A DNA stretch of 64,000 bases from Syncephalis plumigaleata. Lineage: Eukaryota > Zoopagomycota > Zoopagomycetes > Zoopagales > Piptocephalidaceae. Below are positions 34,056 through 45,710 of this stretch, one piece after another. The DNA lies in assembly GCA_025201365.1 (NCBI GenBank), contig JAIXMF010000010.1, positions 434,001-498,000 on the forward strand, in the 5' to 3' direction. The number at the start of each line of letters is the position of its first letter. Position 1 is the stretch's first letter. Both the position numbers and the translations under genes were made by a program. The notes beneath the pieces were generated by a model. That model saw nothing but the letters and a program-made list of their open reading frames with translations, made no database searches and was not told the DNA's origin.

Positions 34056-34642
34056 CTTGTAATAATCGTGTATGGTTCGTGAAATCAAATGTAGTGCAAT
34101 GGAGTATTCGTAGAAAGAAACAAGCCTAACAGAAGCTTAATGTTCTAACAATAATGAAAGGTGACAATAGTATGTGCGTGCAAAAGGTGAAGATAATGGA
34201 ATAGGGTGAATATCACTGTCTATTTTTATAGCTATATGATGCCACATCCATTTTGCCATTCTAGAGCTGATGGCATTTTTGCGAACATGTTCTTCCTAAG
34301 GAGTGCATTAAAAATGGCACTGCCATTTGTGCACAGTCAAATAAGGTAAACCCTCGTGGCTTCATCACAAATTGAAACACCGGTTGGCCTCCAAGATTTA
34401 TTTATTGCCATTCTACATGTACATAGATAGTTTCCTTTATGGTATTCATCATACTCATGATTGCCATTTTAAATATGAATAATAGTAATAGCATGTGTTT
34501 TTACCTACAATTTATGTCAATGCTTATACTAAGAAGAAACAGCGAAGCAGTGCTATATCCTAATAATTGTCTACTCCTCCTCTTGCTAACATGCCACATA
34601 TGTGATCATTAATTAGTGTAAACAGACAATTTGCCTTTATTG
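34056..34642. other. intergenic
   Basis: 587 bp: promoter of the secreted-protein gene and the 3' end of SCFD2. AT-rich, with no gene or repeat recognised. Confidence 0.5.
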
Positions 34643-37600
34643 TCATTGACTAGCATCATCAACGAGTACATGTCGGAAAAGTGTGTGACCAGTGGCGATA
34701 TCCGTTGATAGAATGCTTAGCTAAATGATTATGTTAATATACTTTATACGAGAATGCATCCATAACACTACACTACTGTAACTTGCCTGTGTTGATTCTG
34801 TCATTGTTAATTCACGTAGTAGACGCACTTCATTAAAGGTGATTCCACCCACGACACAAAGAATAATATGTTGATAATTGCGTGGATGTGGTTTTGTGTT
34901 CGATAGGAAACGACTAATACGACAGATAGATAGATGCATGAATAGATAGAAATAGTTATCATAGTTATCACATAAAGGTATCAATTACTTACCTAAATCC
35001 TGTTAAATAACTGCCAAGTGTACCACCTGAGGGTATATGTTCCAAATCATTTGTATCCGATGGCTCTGCCGTGTAGATATCCTCAAATAGTTGCTGTACA
35101 AATGGTGTATACGGTATGAGTGATTCGTTACGTAATAAATGCCTAAACTGATGATGTAAGCAAATGTGTACGTGTACCGCTTTACCATTCCATACAATCG
35201 ATTACCTTAACTCTGTCAGATGTTGACGTGCACCGGCCACTTCATGAAGACGTTTCGTCACTCGTTCCAGCCATTGACCAACTCGTGCGCGTCGTTCTCT
35301 TAATTGCTCATCAGTTTCCGTGTTGATTTCACCATCAGACTTGTTCAACTATAATCATTGTAAGCCACACACATATATAAAATGACAAATAATCACATAC
35401 CACACCGATTGATTGTAATAGTTGATCTTCAGCACCATGAATACCGCTATGTGCAATTAAAGATCGTTGTCCCGCGAGTAATGCGGCAAACCATCGATCT
35501 ATCAATACCAATTCCATCTCTTCCGGTAACTTCCATGTATCACCGCTCATGGAGTAGACATTCAGTGCAAGTAACATTGCATCGACTAGCGAGTAGGCTT
35601 TCTGTATACGTGTTGCATTAACTAGTAGTTACCATGGATTAATTGACTGATACCGGTCATTTTACTGATTACTCTAGCTATTACCTGCCATATCGTTTAC
35701 TTTGGGTACAGCTCCTGTAGATGATCCGCTATCTGTTGTGCATCACCTATGCTTAATGATAGGGTCTTTTCGAGTGAGGCCAACTCATCCCACATCATTT
35801 TTGGACTAGTGAACAAGGTAGTCAATATTATATTATATACGTTGGCTATCTCTTTACCTTTCCTGTAATGTTTGAATTACAGCTGCGGTCAATTCCACCA
35901 AATCGGCATGTCTTAATTTCTCATCACGTTTATCCTGGAATACTGATAGCAGCTTGTTCAACAATGCCGGTGTAACACGTCCCATACTCTAATGGTGATT
36001 GTCATCATTAGTATGTCAATGCAATAAAATGATAGTAGTATACTGATTACCCGTGGTATTTTAGCTTGTGGATCCTCAAATAGAATAACATCCGATAGAC
36101 ATTTCTATGAGTTATATACGAATGATTAGTACGCGTATCTCGTCTAAATAAACCTAGTAACCACTAACCGAACCAAAGCCAAGCCATCTTTTTGACCTGT
36201 CATGATCATACTGTCGATTAAATCGAAGCATTCCTCATTTAGTCCGTGTGCTATTGAGCATAGTTTTGTAGGCACTAGAGTTGCAATATTAGTACAACAG
36301 ATATGATCACATAAGAATGAATAGATTGATAGATTACCGCTAGTTGCACTATTAGTGGCACTACTAGATGGTCGTGGTTCCATGGAAGCAGCCACATTCT
36401 CAGATGATATCTTCAGGTCTAACGAGCCATCACGAACACTCCTACGTTGTAGGACACGATAGATTTGATCCATTAAATTGTCCTGATGTGAACTGGGACC
36501 AACTAAATCTAGTGTCTATCGAGTAGTTATCGGTAACTATTATAATGCATAGACGTGTATAACATGATCGTAATATCTTCACTCTTACCCGATCTATAAT
36601 GATAACTGCGGCATCCGTCTCTCGATGTAGCATGTCATCGAGACCACCTACAATGTCATTGCTCGTCTTATTCGTGGCATAGGCACCCAAGCGATGACAC
36701 TGACGTGCGACATATTTAGACGATTCACCTAATCATTATCACCATCATCATCATTATTGCGTTTTTAATAAAAACTAGCTTAATATATATATATATTTGT
36801 AATAATTACCAATAACAAAAAATTCACCCTTATATCGTAGTTCAGCAAGTACAACTGAGAGTAATGCACCTAAACTACGTAATCCTTCCTATGTATGTAT
36901 ATATTTACAAACTGATCATTAACCTATAATCTTATAGATCATCATGACTATTTACCCGTTGTGTCTCTGTAAAATGATTAGATACTGGTGCCATTTCATC
37001 TAATTAATTTCATCATATTCGAGCAAAGCTCAGTTCATATCATGCTAGTGAACAAGTGTGTACACTGTTACAAACCTTCAATGATCACATCTAAAGCCGG
37101 GAAGACATGAGTGCAACTTGGTGCCACGTAGAAATGTTTACCAATACAGGCCCATAATAAAGCGGGCGCATAATGAACCTCCACTGTAATTGATTTACAC
37201 CAGTGAGTCATTAATGTACGCCATCGATCTAATCCATAGACTGATGCTGATGCGGTTGCTGCTGATTGCTCTTCCTTACTAGTATCGGATACTGATACAT
37301 CATGCGTGTTATTTATAATAGAATCATTAGTATCAATCACTGATGCTGATGATGCAGGTGATGCAGGTGGTCGTTGCATAGCTTCAGGTAATCCAATCCA
37401 TAGATGAATATGACGAAATGGTGCATCTTCACGAGACCACAAGTCATTCAGCTGTTGCTCGTATTGATTCAGTTGTCCATCAATAAGAATATGCGCTGTA
37501 GATGGTGGTGCCGCTTGACTATATTCGATATTAGTGAATACGTCATTGTAGTATTTACTCCTCTACTTGCCTGTAGGCCGGAGTATTTAATGCCGCGTTA

Positions 37601-37874
37601 TCATCGAGACAATACACGCTAAATACACCGGTATCAAATAGCGTGGCTATACCACCAGGACAGCCCCATTTGATTGCTTCAAGTGCCGAGGCTGTAGCGT
37701 AGATTACAGCCTGTCGCTGTTCACAAGCAATAGATGTCGCGTCTTCTGCAGTAGCTTCTATCTCTGCCACACTATCACCAGACAATCTCGTTGTAGAAGG
37801 GGTAGAAACTCTTTACGCCAGAACTGATAGGATCTCGCACGTAGTGGATCGTCCCGAGTAGCGACCTGGGTCAT
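34643..37874 (-). CDS. SCFD2: SCFD2-like Sec1/Munc18 family protein
   Basis: Sec1-family-domain-containing protein 2, a divergent SM protein linked to early secretory traffic. Several blocks match animal SCFD2 as I remember it: SALEAIKWGCPGG near the N-terminus, AAVIIIDRV in the middle, a DLEHIPSGG block and KPHPRNYQHIILCVVGGIT near the C-terminus. The gene has many short introns (about ten). The first join I propose is an intron from 37778 to about 37711 (donor GTGATA, weaker). The last intron, 34786-34721, needs a GC donor (CAG|GCAAGT). With it the C-terminal exon 34720-34643 ends LFRHVLVDDASQ, which aligns with the end of the animal protein. Intermediate exons are not all resolved. It is head to head with guanine deaminase over 503 bp. 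Confidence 0.85.
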
Positions 37875-38377
37875 TGTTATTGCTGCTTGGTTTCTTTAGT
37901 AGGATTGCGTACAAGGGGTAATAATAATAACAGTAAGAATAGTGTAATTGAAGAAGCAAATACGGCGAAGACAACAAGAATGAACGACGTCACTTTCATT
38001 GATGAGTTGTACGACTTTTCTTACGCTACATCCATTGAGATATCGCATCGAATATGCCACTTCCATCTATTTATAACTTCTATTATAGATTGCTATCTAG
38101 GCGAGTAAAGACTATCACGAAACATGTATGCACTCTACGTCATGCTTTCTTCCATTGGAAGCGGACGACACCTCCTTATAACGCCGCACACGCCTTGATA
38201 TGTATCGCCTATAATCTTGCCTACTTGTCATTCTCCGGTCTTTCTTTCTCATTTATCTCTCACTCTCTTACCTTCTTACCTTCTTACTCTATTTGTACTA
38301 AGTCTTTACTATAGTGTAACACGTGTCCTACTCGTCTACTCTCTTCCTCGGTGTATTATCCGTGTATACTCCTCAAG
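37875..38377. promoter_or_regulatory. divergent promoter region, SCFD2 and guanine deaminase
   Basis: 503 bp between two divergent start codons. Pyrimidine-rich CTTTCTTTCTCATTT and CTCTCTTACC tracts (38240-38285) lie about 100 bases before the guanine deaminase ATG. No clear TATA box is seen. Confidence 0.4.
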
Positions 38378-40086
38378 ATGACTACTACTCGTTTGGCTCA
38401 TTTATTCTATGGCACGGTTATTCAACCGCGTTCACTGCACAAACTAAATATTGCACTACGAACACTGTTGGGTGTTTATCCAAGTGGTCGAATTGCTTTC
38501 GTTATTCAGCAAGCAACTATGGAGCAATTTCAGAAAATTAAAGCTGACTATACCATAGATAATGTAGGATAGATAGATGTATGTATATGTAATTCTCATT
38601 AATCAATATGATTGCTAGATTGTATGCTTATCAAATAGTCAATTCCTATTACCTGGATTCATTGATACTCATTTGGTAAGAGGAAGAGGACTGCGCACTA
38701 TCATTATTTTAGCAAATAATCTCATTCGATATATACATGTGTGTATGTGTATTCTATTTCATTTAGCATGCACCGCAATACCCTAATGTTGGCAATGGCA
38801 TTGATCTACAGCTGTTGCCATGGCTTGAAACCTACACTTTTCCTGAAGAGGCACGCTACAAGGATGAATCCTACGCGCTACACGTCTACGAGCATGTAGT
38901 ACGTCGCACTCTAAAGAACGGTACGACGAGTGCCGCTTACTTTGGTACACTTCACACCAAGGGATGTCAACGCTTAGTGGATGTGATGCGACAAGCCGGC
39001 CAACGAGGCTGGGTCGGTAAGGTGTGCATGGATCAGAATGCACCCGATTGGTACCGCGAGACAGTGGACGAAAGCATCGAAGGAACACAAGAGCTGATTG
39101 CCTATGTAAAGCAGCTGGACGATAAGGAACGGGAACAACGACCCACCGATAGACATATCAATGATTATTATCATACAGTTGACCTAGTGGAGCCGTGTAT
39201 TACACCTAGATTTGCACCAACATGTTCGGCCGAATCGCTAAAACGACTAGGCCATTTGGCGGCACAGGAAACGAAACAACGCGAACATAACAATCAGCTA
39301 TCGATGCCGATCCAAACGCATTTATCAGAGAACAAAGCGGAAATTGCCTGGGTTGCCAAACTATTTCCGGAATCTTCCTCGTATACCAATGTCTACGATC
39401 GAGCGGGACTTCTCTCCCCTCGTACCATCATGGCGCATGGAGTACATTTGTCGGTTGATGAGCGAAAACGTCTCAAGGAAACCGGTACTGCCGTGTCTCA
39501 TTGCGCGCACAGTAACATCAATATTCGTAGTGGAGTACTGCATGTACGTCAATTGCTGGATGAGGGTGTTAAGGTTAGTCTTGGTACAGATACATCGGGT
39601 GGACATACGGTGAGCATGCTCGAGGCAATGCGTGGAGCACTTGCTGCATCGCGTACTATTTGTATCATGCAAGCGCAATGGGCCCATGCGAATAATGACG
39701 ACGATACATCCGATCAACAAGTGGAAGTTACCGATGATGAAGAGAGTGCTCGATCACAACTCTCGGTGGATGAGGTGGTCTACTTAGCCACCATGGGTGG
39801 TGCGGCAGCTATGGGACTACAAGATAGGATTGGCACGCTTCTTGAGGCAAACTACGAGTTTGACGCGTTACTCATTGACACGGCAGCTCCTGAGGGTCCA
39901 TTCGACTTTTTCGAACCAGAGACACAGCGTTCATCCGATACCCTTGTACCTGATAACTCGCTAACTGATGAACAACTATTTACACGACGATTGGAGAAGT
40001 TCATTATGTGTGGCGATGATCGTAACATACAAGGTGTTTGGGTTCGTGGTCGTCAAGTAGCGGGCACTACTTCTTTAACGAAATAA
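38378..40086 (+). CDS. guanine deaminase
   Basis: Zinc amidohydrolase that turns guanine into xanthine and ammonia (purine salvage and nitrogen use). Three exons join in frame: 38378-38563, 38619-38675 and 38767-40086, giving 520 residues. The metal-binding motif FLLPGFIDTHLHAPQYPN crosses the second intron, which supports the splice. Further ligand motifs are QTHLSEN (His), TIMAHGVHLS (His) and GTDTSGG (Asp), in the family order. WLETYTFPEE is another guanine deaminase block. Length is slightly above the usual 450-490, owing to an acidic insert (DDDTSDQQVEVTDDEE region). Predicted cytosolic. A strong identification from remembered motifs. An AATAAA lies just after the stop, near 40100. Confidence 0.92.
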
Positions 40087-40272
40087 ACATAATATTTTAA
40101 TAAAGAATAATGCAGCTTTTTTTAACTTTAATTTATTTATTCTACCAACGAAAATATCATAGCAATAGTGTAGCAGCTACCAAAAAAAAGAAAAGAAAAA
40201 GAAAGAAAGTGATAATGGAGTACATGTGTATGTGTGTGTATGTGTGGTTACTCCCTTATGAGCCATGATTAA

Positions 40273-42553
40273 TTAAACCCAACCATTGATGGTGGCGGGA
40301 GATGCTTCAGCCTGGGGTAGACCATCCACTTCAAGTGAAGGAAGTGGAAAGTCAAGTGCCGATGCACCATACGCTGATTTATAAAGAGAAAACTCTGCCA
40401 CCAATGGCGAATCTGGAGCGGACATGTAGGCGCGCTCGTGTCGTGCTAGTGCAGCGGCAATGGATGCGGCCGAGTAAGCAGTCGATGCTTTCGATGATAA
40501 TGTATGGGTAGGTGAGGCTGGTACGCTATAACTGCCCGATGTGTACTGTGTCCACCAGCCTGTAGTAACAGATGATGACGATGATGATAATGGCAAATCT
40601 ACCGCTGATTCCGATGGAGCCACGGCGAATGCCGAGTCAGCCAAACTAGTTGATATGTTGGACATTTGAGCGATTGTATCCGTGAACGATGAGACACTAA
40701 AACGTGGTAGATCCAGTTGGAAGTTGGTTTGAGACGATGCTCGACTGCTTGGATGATCAACTGTGATGGCAGGTAGTGGCATAGAAGTAGGAGCAATGGA
40801 ATTGCCATCATTGCCATCATCATCAGTAGAAGTGGTAGAAGTAGCTGTGTTTGTTGGCCGAGGTTCACCTGTTACATTGGTAAATGTAAGTAGGGACTCG
40901 TAGGCCGGTGGCATACCACAAGCATCCTGGTAGAGTGGAGGCACTGCATCGATATCCTGACTTGATCGACAAGTACCAACGGTAAGTGGAACACGTAACA
41001 CGCAAACTCGTGTCTGCGTATTCGAGCCTAATAAGCGACCAGCACTGTAGGAGGAGGGTTTACGTGTAGTGAATCGAGCGGTTATCTTCAGATGATACTG
41101 CACGCTAATACCCACAGTTGGGTCATCGGTCGTAGGGACCACCGTGTCCGGTAGGCGTAGTTCGATGGAGCCACCGCTGGCCTCGCTAAATCATGAGTGC
41201 CGACTGCCACGGCAGTACGTTCAGTCTCACGAACATTGTTGGCATGACGGGTGATGATCTCACGACGCAACAGGATATCCACGGATAACTTGTCGTGTGG
41301 CGTTGGAATGTAGGTGCGGGTCATACCAGAGGATGCCAGGGAAATACGTGCTGTTTCGGATTCCAGGTAAATGGCACTTGCAACAAGTGGTCGTGCGGTA
41401 CAGACATTCCCGAGAGGGTGACACGACGACCGCGTGACTGTGGTCGTTGTTCCGATCGTTGCTGTTGCAATAATTGTTCACTTACTAGATTGACGAATGA
41501 GGCACTGGAACGACGATGAATCTCGGGCAATTCAATGCCACTAGACTGCTCCTCAATACTTTCAGCATCTGATACCGAAGAAGATGAAGAAACGGAAGAA
41601 GCGGAAGAAGATATGAGCGATGGTGGTGGTGGTGACGCCAATGCGGTATCAAGATCATTGCCATGGTCCATGTTAATTGTCATATGAACCCATTCTCCCG
41701 GACAGTAGCCGGTACGTGACATGGACAAGCGCAAGCGAGGTGTATGTTCCGTGCTGGTAACATTCCGTGTAATGATAGGATTCAGCACAGGCATAAGTAG
41801 TTCCATGGCAGAGGATTTCTTACTACGTCGATTGGTAGCGACACTTGCTGCCGCGCGGGTTAGTTTACCAAACCAGCTGGCACGGGACAAGTGGCCCACT
41901 TGGCTAATTGGTCGGCATAAACCGGGCTGATCGGCATCGACGTAATTGCGAACGCAAATTAACCGCTCCACACGACGTGTAATGTGACTTGACAATAATT
42001 GCGAGCACAGCTGGCTAATTACCGATTCGGCACTATTCGATTCGAATGAACCACGCAACTCGACACGTACAGTGTAGCGTAGTTGATTCTGCGGGGCATC
42101 AAACGAGCTGGGCAACGCGTAGATACCGTCGGGAAGCGTGAATGAAAAGGGATAATGCTGTTGACCAGCGGGTAATGAGCCGCACATGGGATAGCCCTGT
42201 TGATTCGTCAGGTTCTCGTTGGAGTTGTCGCCATTTGGATTCAACCATAATCGAATCTCTTGGGTGTGGAATTCCTTGACGTCCATGTTAAGATTACCGC
42301 CTATTTGTGAGTCTAGTACACCGAATAAACGAACGGTCAATTCACCGCGTACACACATGTAGGGCAAATGTGTGCTAATTTGACCTGTAGACAATGTAGA
42401 TTATTTGTTAGTAAACGAATTGAATTGTAACGATTAACGATCACGCTCGTATGTACCTTTAACCGAGTCACCAGGATAGAACGGGCCATTGTTGTCGATT
42501 TGCAGGGAAAGTTCATTGCCATTAGCAATATTGTTGCCGGATAGAAGAGACAT
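40273..42553 (-). CDS. arrestin-domain protein 1
   Basis: Arrestin-like adaptor, a family that links receptors and transporters to endocytosis and ubiquitin ligases. Exon 1 is 42553-42457 and exon 2 starts at 42384. Together they give NGPFYPGDSVKG, the classic arrestin-N start, and then a beta-rich domain with HYPFSFTLPDGIYALPSSF and YTVRVELRG. The C-domain (about 41340-40900) includes AIYLESE-like and SVQYHLKITARF segments. The tail holds PPLYQDACGMPPAYESLL, where PPxY-like motifs could bind Nedd4-type ligases. The C-domain frame shifts twice, near 41370-41400 and near 41190, without a plausible intron, so I give only the span. These could be assembly indels or decay. The gene has a homologue at 61.0-63.1 kb. 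Confidence 0.8.
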
Positions 42554-45336
42554 GTTGTCTGCAAAGTAATTGATGATTTGATCAAACTACCGATAGTAGT
42601 AGGAATACGTGTATGACGTTTATCTTGACGAGGAATTGAATTGTGATATGATAGCAAAAGTCTACTCTAAAGAAAAGGTAAGAAGGACTTGGCGAAACTC
42701 GTAGATGGTGTGGATCACAACAATGAGAGAGAAATGAAGCGAGCCACTACTATTACTACAACTACAATATCAATGTAGACGATTGGTAAGAAGCGTTATA
42801 CTCACGCGTAAAATTGATAGAATTGTATTGAATGAAACGAGAGAGAGAGAGAGAGAAAAGTAGATGATGGATAATGGTAGTATGTGTACGTTCAACCAAA
42901 GACGTATGTATTGTCTACTACTACTACTACTACTACTACTAATAGTCAGCGGAGAGGATTGTAGTGGCGTGTATCGATGCTATGCCTCTGGGTGCAAGGT
43001 AAAAACCACGGTCTTTTTGAATCAATCTGACGATGTGCCAAATACGATAGTAATGCGATTGCTACTACTATCGATGATGCTAATGGTAATACGGGGTACC
43101 ACTGGCCAATTATAATCAACGTGAATTGAAATCCGAATGTTAGAAACCGGATGCACACGCCACGTAGACTTGACAAACAACAAAACTTGCTTTGTTGTTA
43201 TAACACAAAAGTATCGTTTTCATTCCACGCGTGTGTACGCGTTTCAATCCCAAAAATGGTATAAAGAGAAAGAAAGAAAGAAACGGATAATTGTATAACT
43301 ATTAGCCACAAGTGGAATATGGGGAAGAAAGGAGAAGAATATTATATGGCTAGATCAAGTGAAAATCGTTATTGTAGTAGCAGAGCTATAGCAGAAAAGA
43401 AAAACAATAACGATGAAAAGTAAATAAGAAAACGCACACATAAATAGGCATACAAAAACACGCGTCAATACGTTAATGTGAACTTAAACCGAGGAAATAA
43501 ACTCGGCAATTTATAGTGTGTAGAAAAAAGCAAAGAAAAAACTAGCGACACGTGTAGTAAAGTGGCTAATAATACGAGTGGTAATGGTTGTGTAATGCCG
43601 TGGTACAAGTCGTATTTCCTTCTAGACACTTATCACTCATACATCTTTACAAAACAGCCACCACGCATCCATTCGTACAACGCAGAGCGCCATCTTTTGT
43701 ATCAAAACGTATTTTTTCCGTTTTAATCATTCAAACCATAATGGTTGTGAGGGGAACGGGAAAGTGAGAGAAAGAAGGGGGTATCCGGATGTATCACTCG
43801 GATAATAGCAGTACTGCAAACAGCAGCAGTAGTAACAGCAGTAGTAATCATCAATGTAGACGGTAGAATGACTAGCCTATACGTTGATTATTATTACTAA
43901 TGTCCTTATTGTTAACGCCAATGGTAATGCTCGTCATATACACGTGAAGATTATTCATTAGACCGACGGTATAATAAATGACGACGACATGTGAATGTTG
44001 CCTGCTCCAATAGCCACATGAAACATTAAGCGAAGAGTGATAACCCTATTGAATAATGTAGTCACCTTGCCTTAGTCGTTTGACGAAAACACTCCAGCAT
44101 TGATGTGTTCAGTCACAACCATCCTTTGTACTATTTGTGCAAAATAATGAACGAATAATCTACCTGTCTATCTATCTAGCTGTCTATCTAGTTGTTATTT
44201 CTGTTTACACTCGTAGAACAAGAAGGTAGAACTGGTCGAGGACGTGTACATGTACGTATACGTATACGTGTACGTGTGTATGTATCCAATGATCCTTGCC
44301 TGTAAACTGATCAGGTCGCACCATTTCGATTGATCTACGTAATTCGCCATTATTATAATTATTATTTCGGATATTATTCAAGGCACATGATGACTTGTGC
44401 CCACCATACGTTGATAATCTTCCATTGATCGAGTATGTATACGTAAAGGTGGTCAAGGCAGGGCAAGTGAGTGAACATGCTCTGTTGCTTGATGGACACT
44501 ACTACCTACATGGATTGTACAACCGTTGATTGAGCAGTAATGGTAGTTGCTTCCCTTATCATAATGATGTTATACTCGGTAATTATACAATAACAGTATG
44601 ATCGCACGACTATCAGCCTCTATCAATGACAGTGGATGTTGATATTCTGGTTACACGATTACGGCACCGGTAAATCCTGACAAAAGAGAAAAACAGTAAC
44701 ACGCGATAACAAATCATCATTATGTAGTTTATCGCTACTATTGTACTAATAGTAGTGGTAGTGGTAGTGATATTACGCTGTTATGGCAGGCTATTTCTTT
44801 TGGTATGCTGCCACGAATATGTGAAACGAAACAACTTTCGTCTGCCTATTTGGTTTGCTATGAACACGTGTGACCTATGAACCATACACAGTCATGCACA
44901 CAGTCATGCACACAGTCGTGTATTGCAAGTATCTCTATCACAATCATGGTCACTGGCCATACACGTATAGACGTGTGCGTGTGTGGGCATGACGGTGTGC
45001 GGTCCATATACCGATATAATGTAATAATTACCGCAATAAGATGACGATATCAAGACATCATCCTATGTTATCAATGACTATTAAAGATATCATCGTGCAA
45101 GATAGTCTATTGATAATAGTAATAAATATACAAATGTGTTTCATTCATCATGTAAATGATAGCAATCGATGATACCGCAGATAACTCTGAATCTTACCTG
45201 TTTAGTCATTTGTCATTAGAGTGGCTTGTTTGAGATTTGCATTACTGATTATTAACGTGGAGAATGCTTAGAATCTACGAGTAGTAGAGGACAATGGATG
45301 TTGGTGTTACGTTAACTTGCTGGTACAATAGTAAGA
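42554..45336. other. long intergenic region
   Basis: 2.8 kb without a recognisable gene, the longest such stretch here. It has GA tracts (42839-42856), A-rich DNA (43250-43560), TA/GT microsatellites (44240-44285) and short tandem CACAGTCATG units (44890-44920). The first part should be the leader and promoter of arrestin-domain protein 1. No tRNA, conserved frame or element end was seen. Confidence 0.5.
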
Positions 45337-45540
45337 CTAGTCACTGCTGGCATGAGGTAGAACTGCTTTCGGTGTATCCATTTCCTTGGCTGGCTTGAGA
45401 GATGATGAACTTTCGGCCCGGTTATCCGTGCAATCCATCCTGCCATCATTGTCGTTAGCATCCTTGTCCATATCAAATGGGGTAATGTTCTTCTCTATAG
45501 CTTGTCGTCGCATGGTGCAGATCCCTTGGATGGTAGACAC
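45337..45540 (-). other. possible C-terminal exon of the first 7TM-RGS gene, or chance frame
   Basis: 67-codon frame, acidic in the middle (DKDANDNDGRMD) and Ser/Lys-rich towards its end. It lies 170 bases beyond the stop at 45711 of the 7TM-RGS gene, on the same strand. It could be a last exon encoding a disordered tail. No splice join could be shown. Confidence 0.25.
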
Positions 45541-45710
45541 CCAAATTCATGCACTTTGATGGCACGTAGATTAGGAGATAGATGTGCCTCGACAACTGCC
45601 AAGGTATCCGCTAGCATTGCCGTACTTTTTAGTGTTGGCCCTAGCGCATGTCAGTATCTAAAGCGCCCCCTTTTTTACGCATTGTCTCCTCAGTGTCAGT
45701 ATCTCATCAT

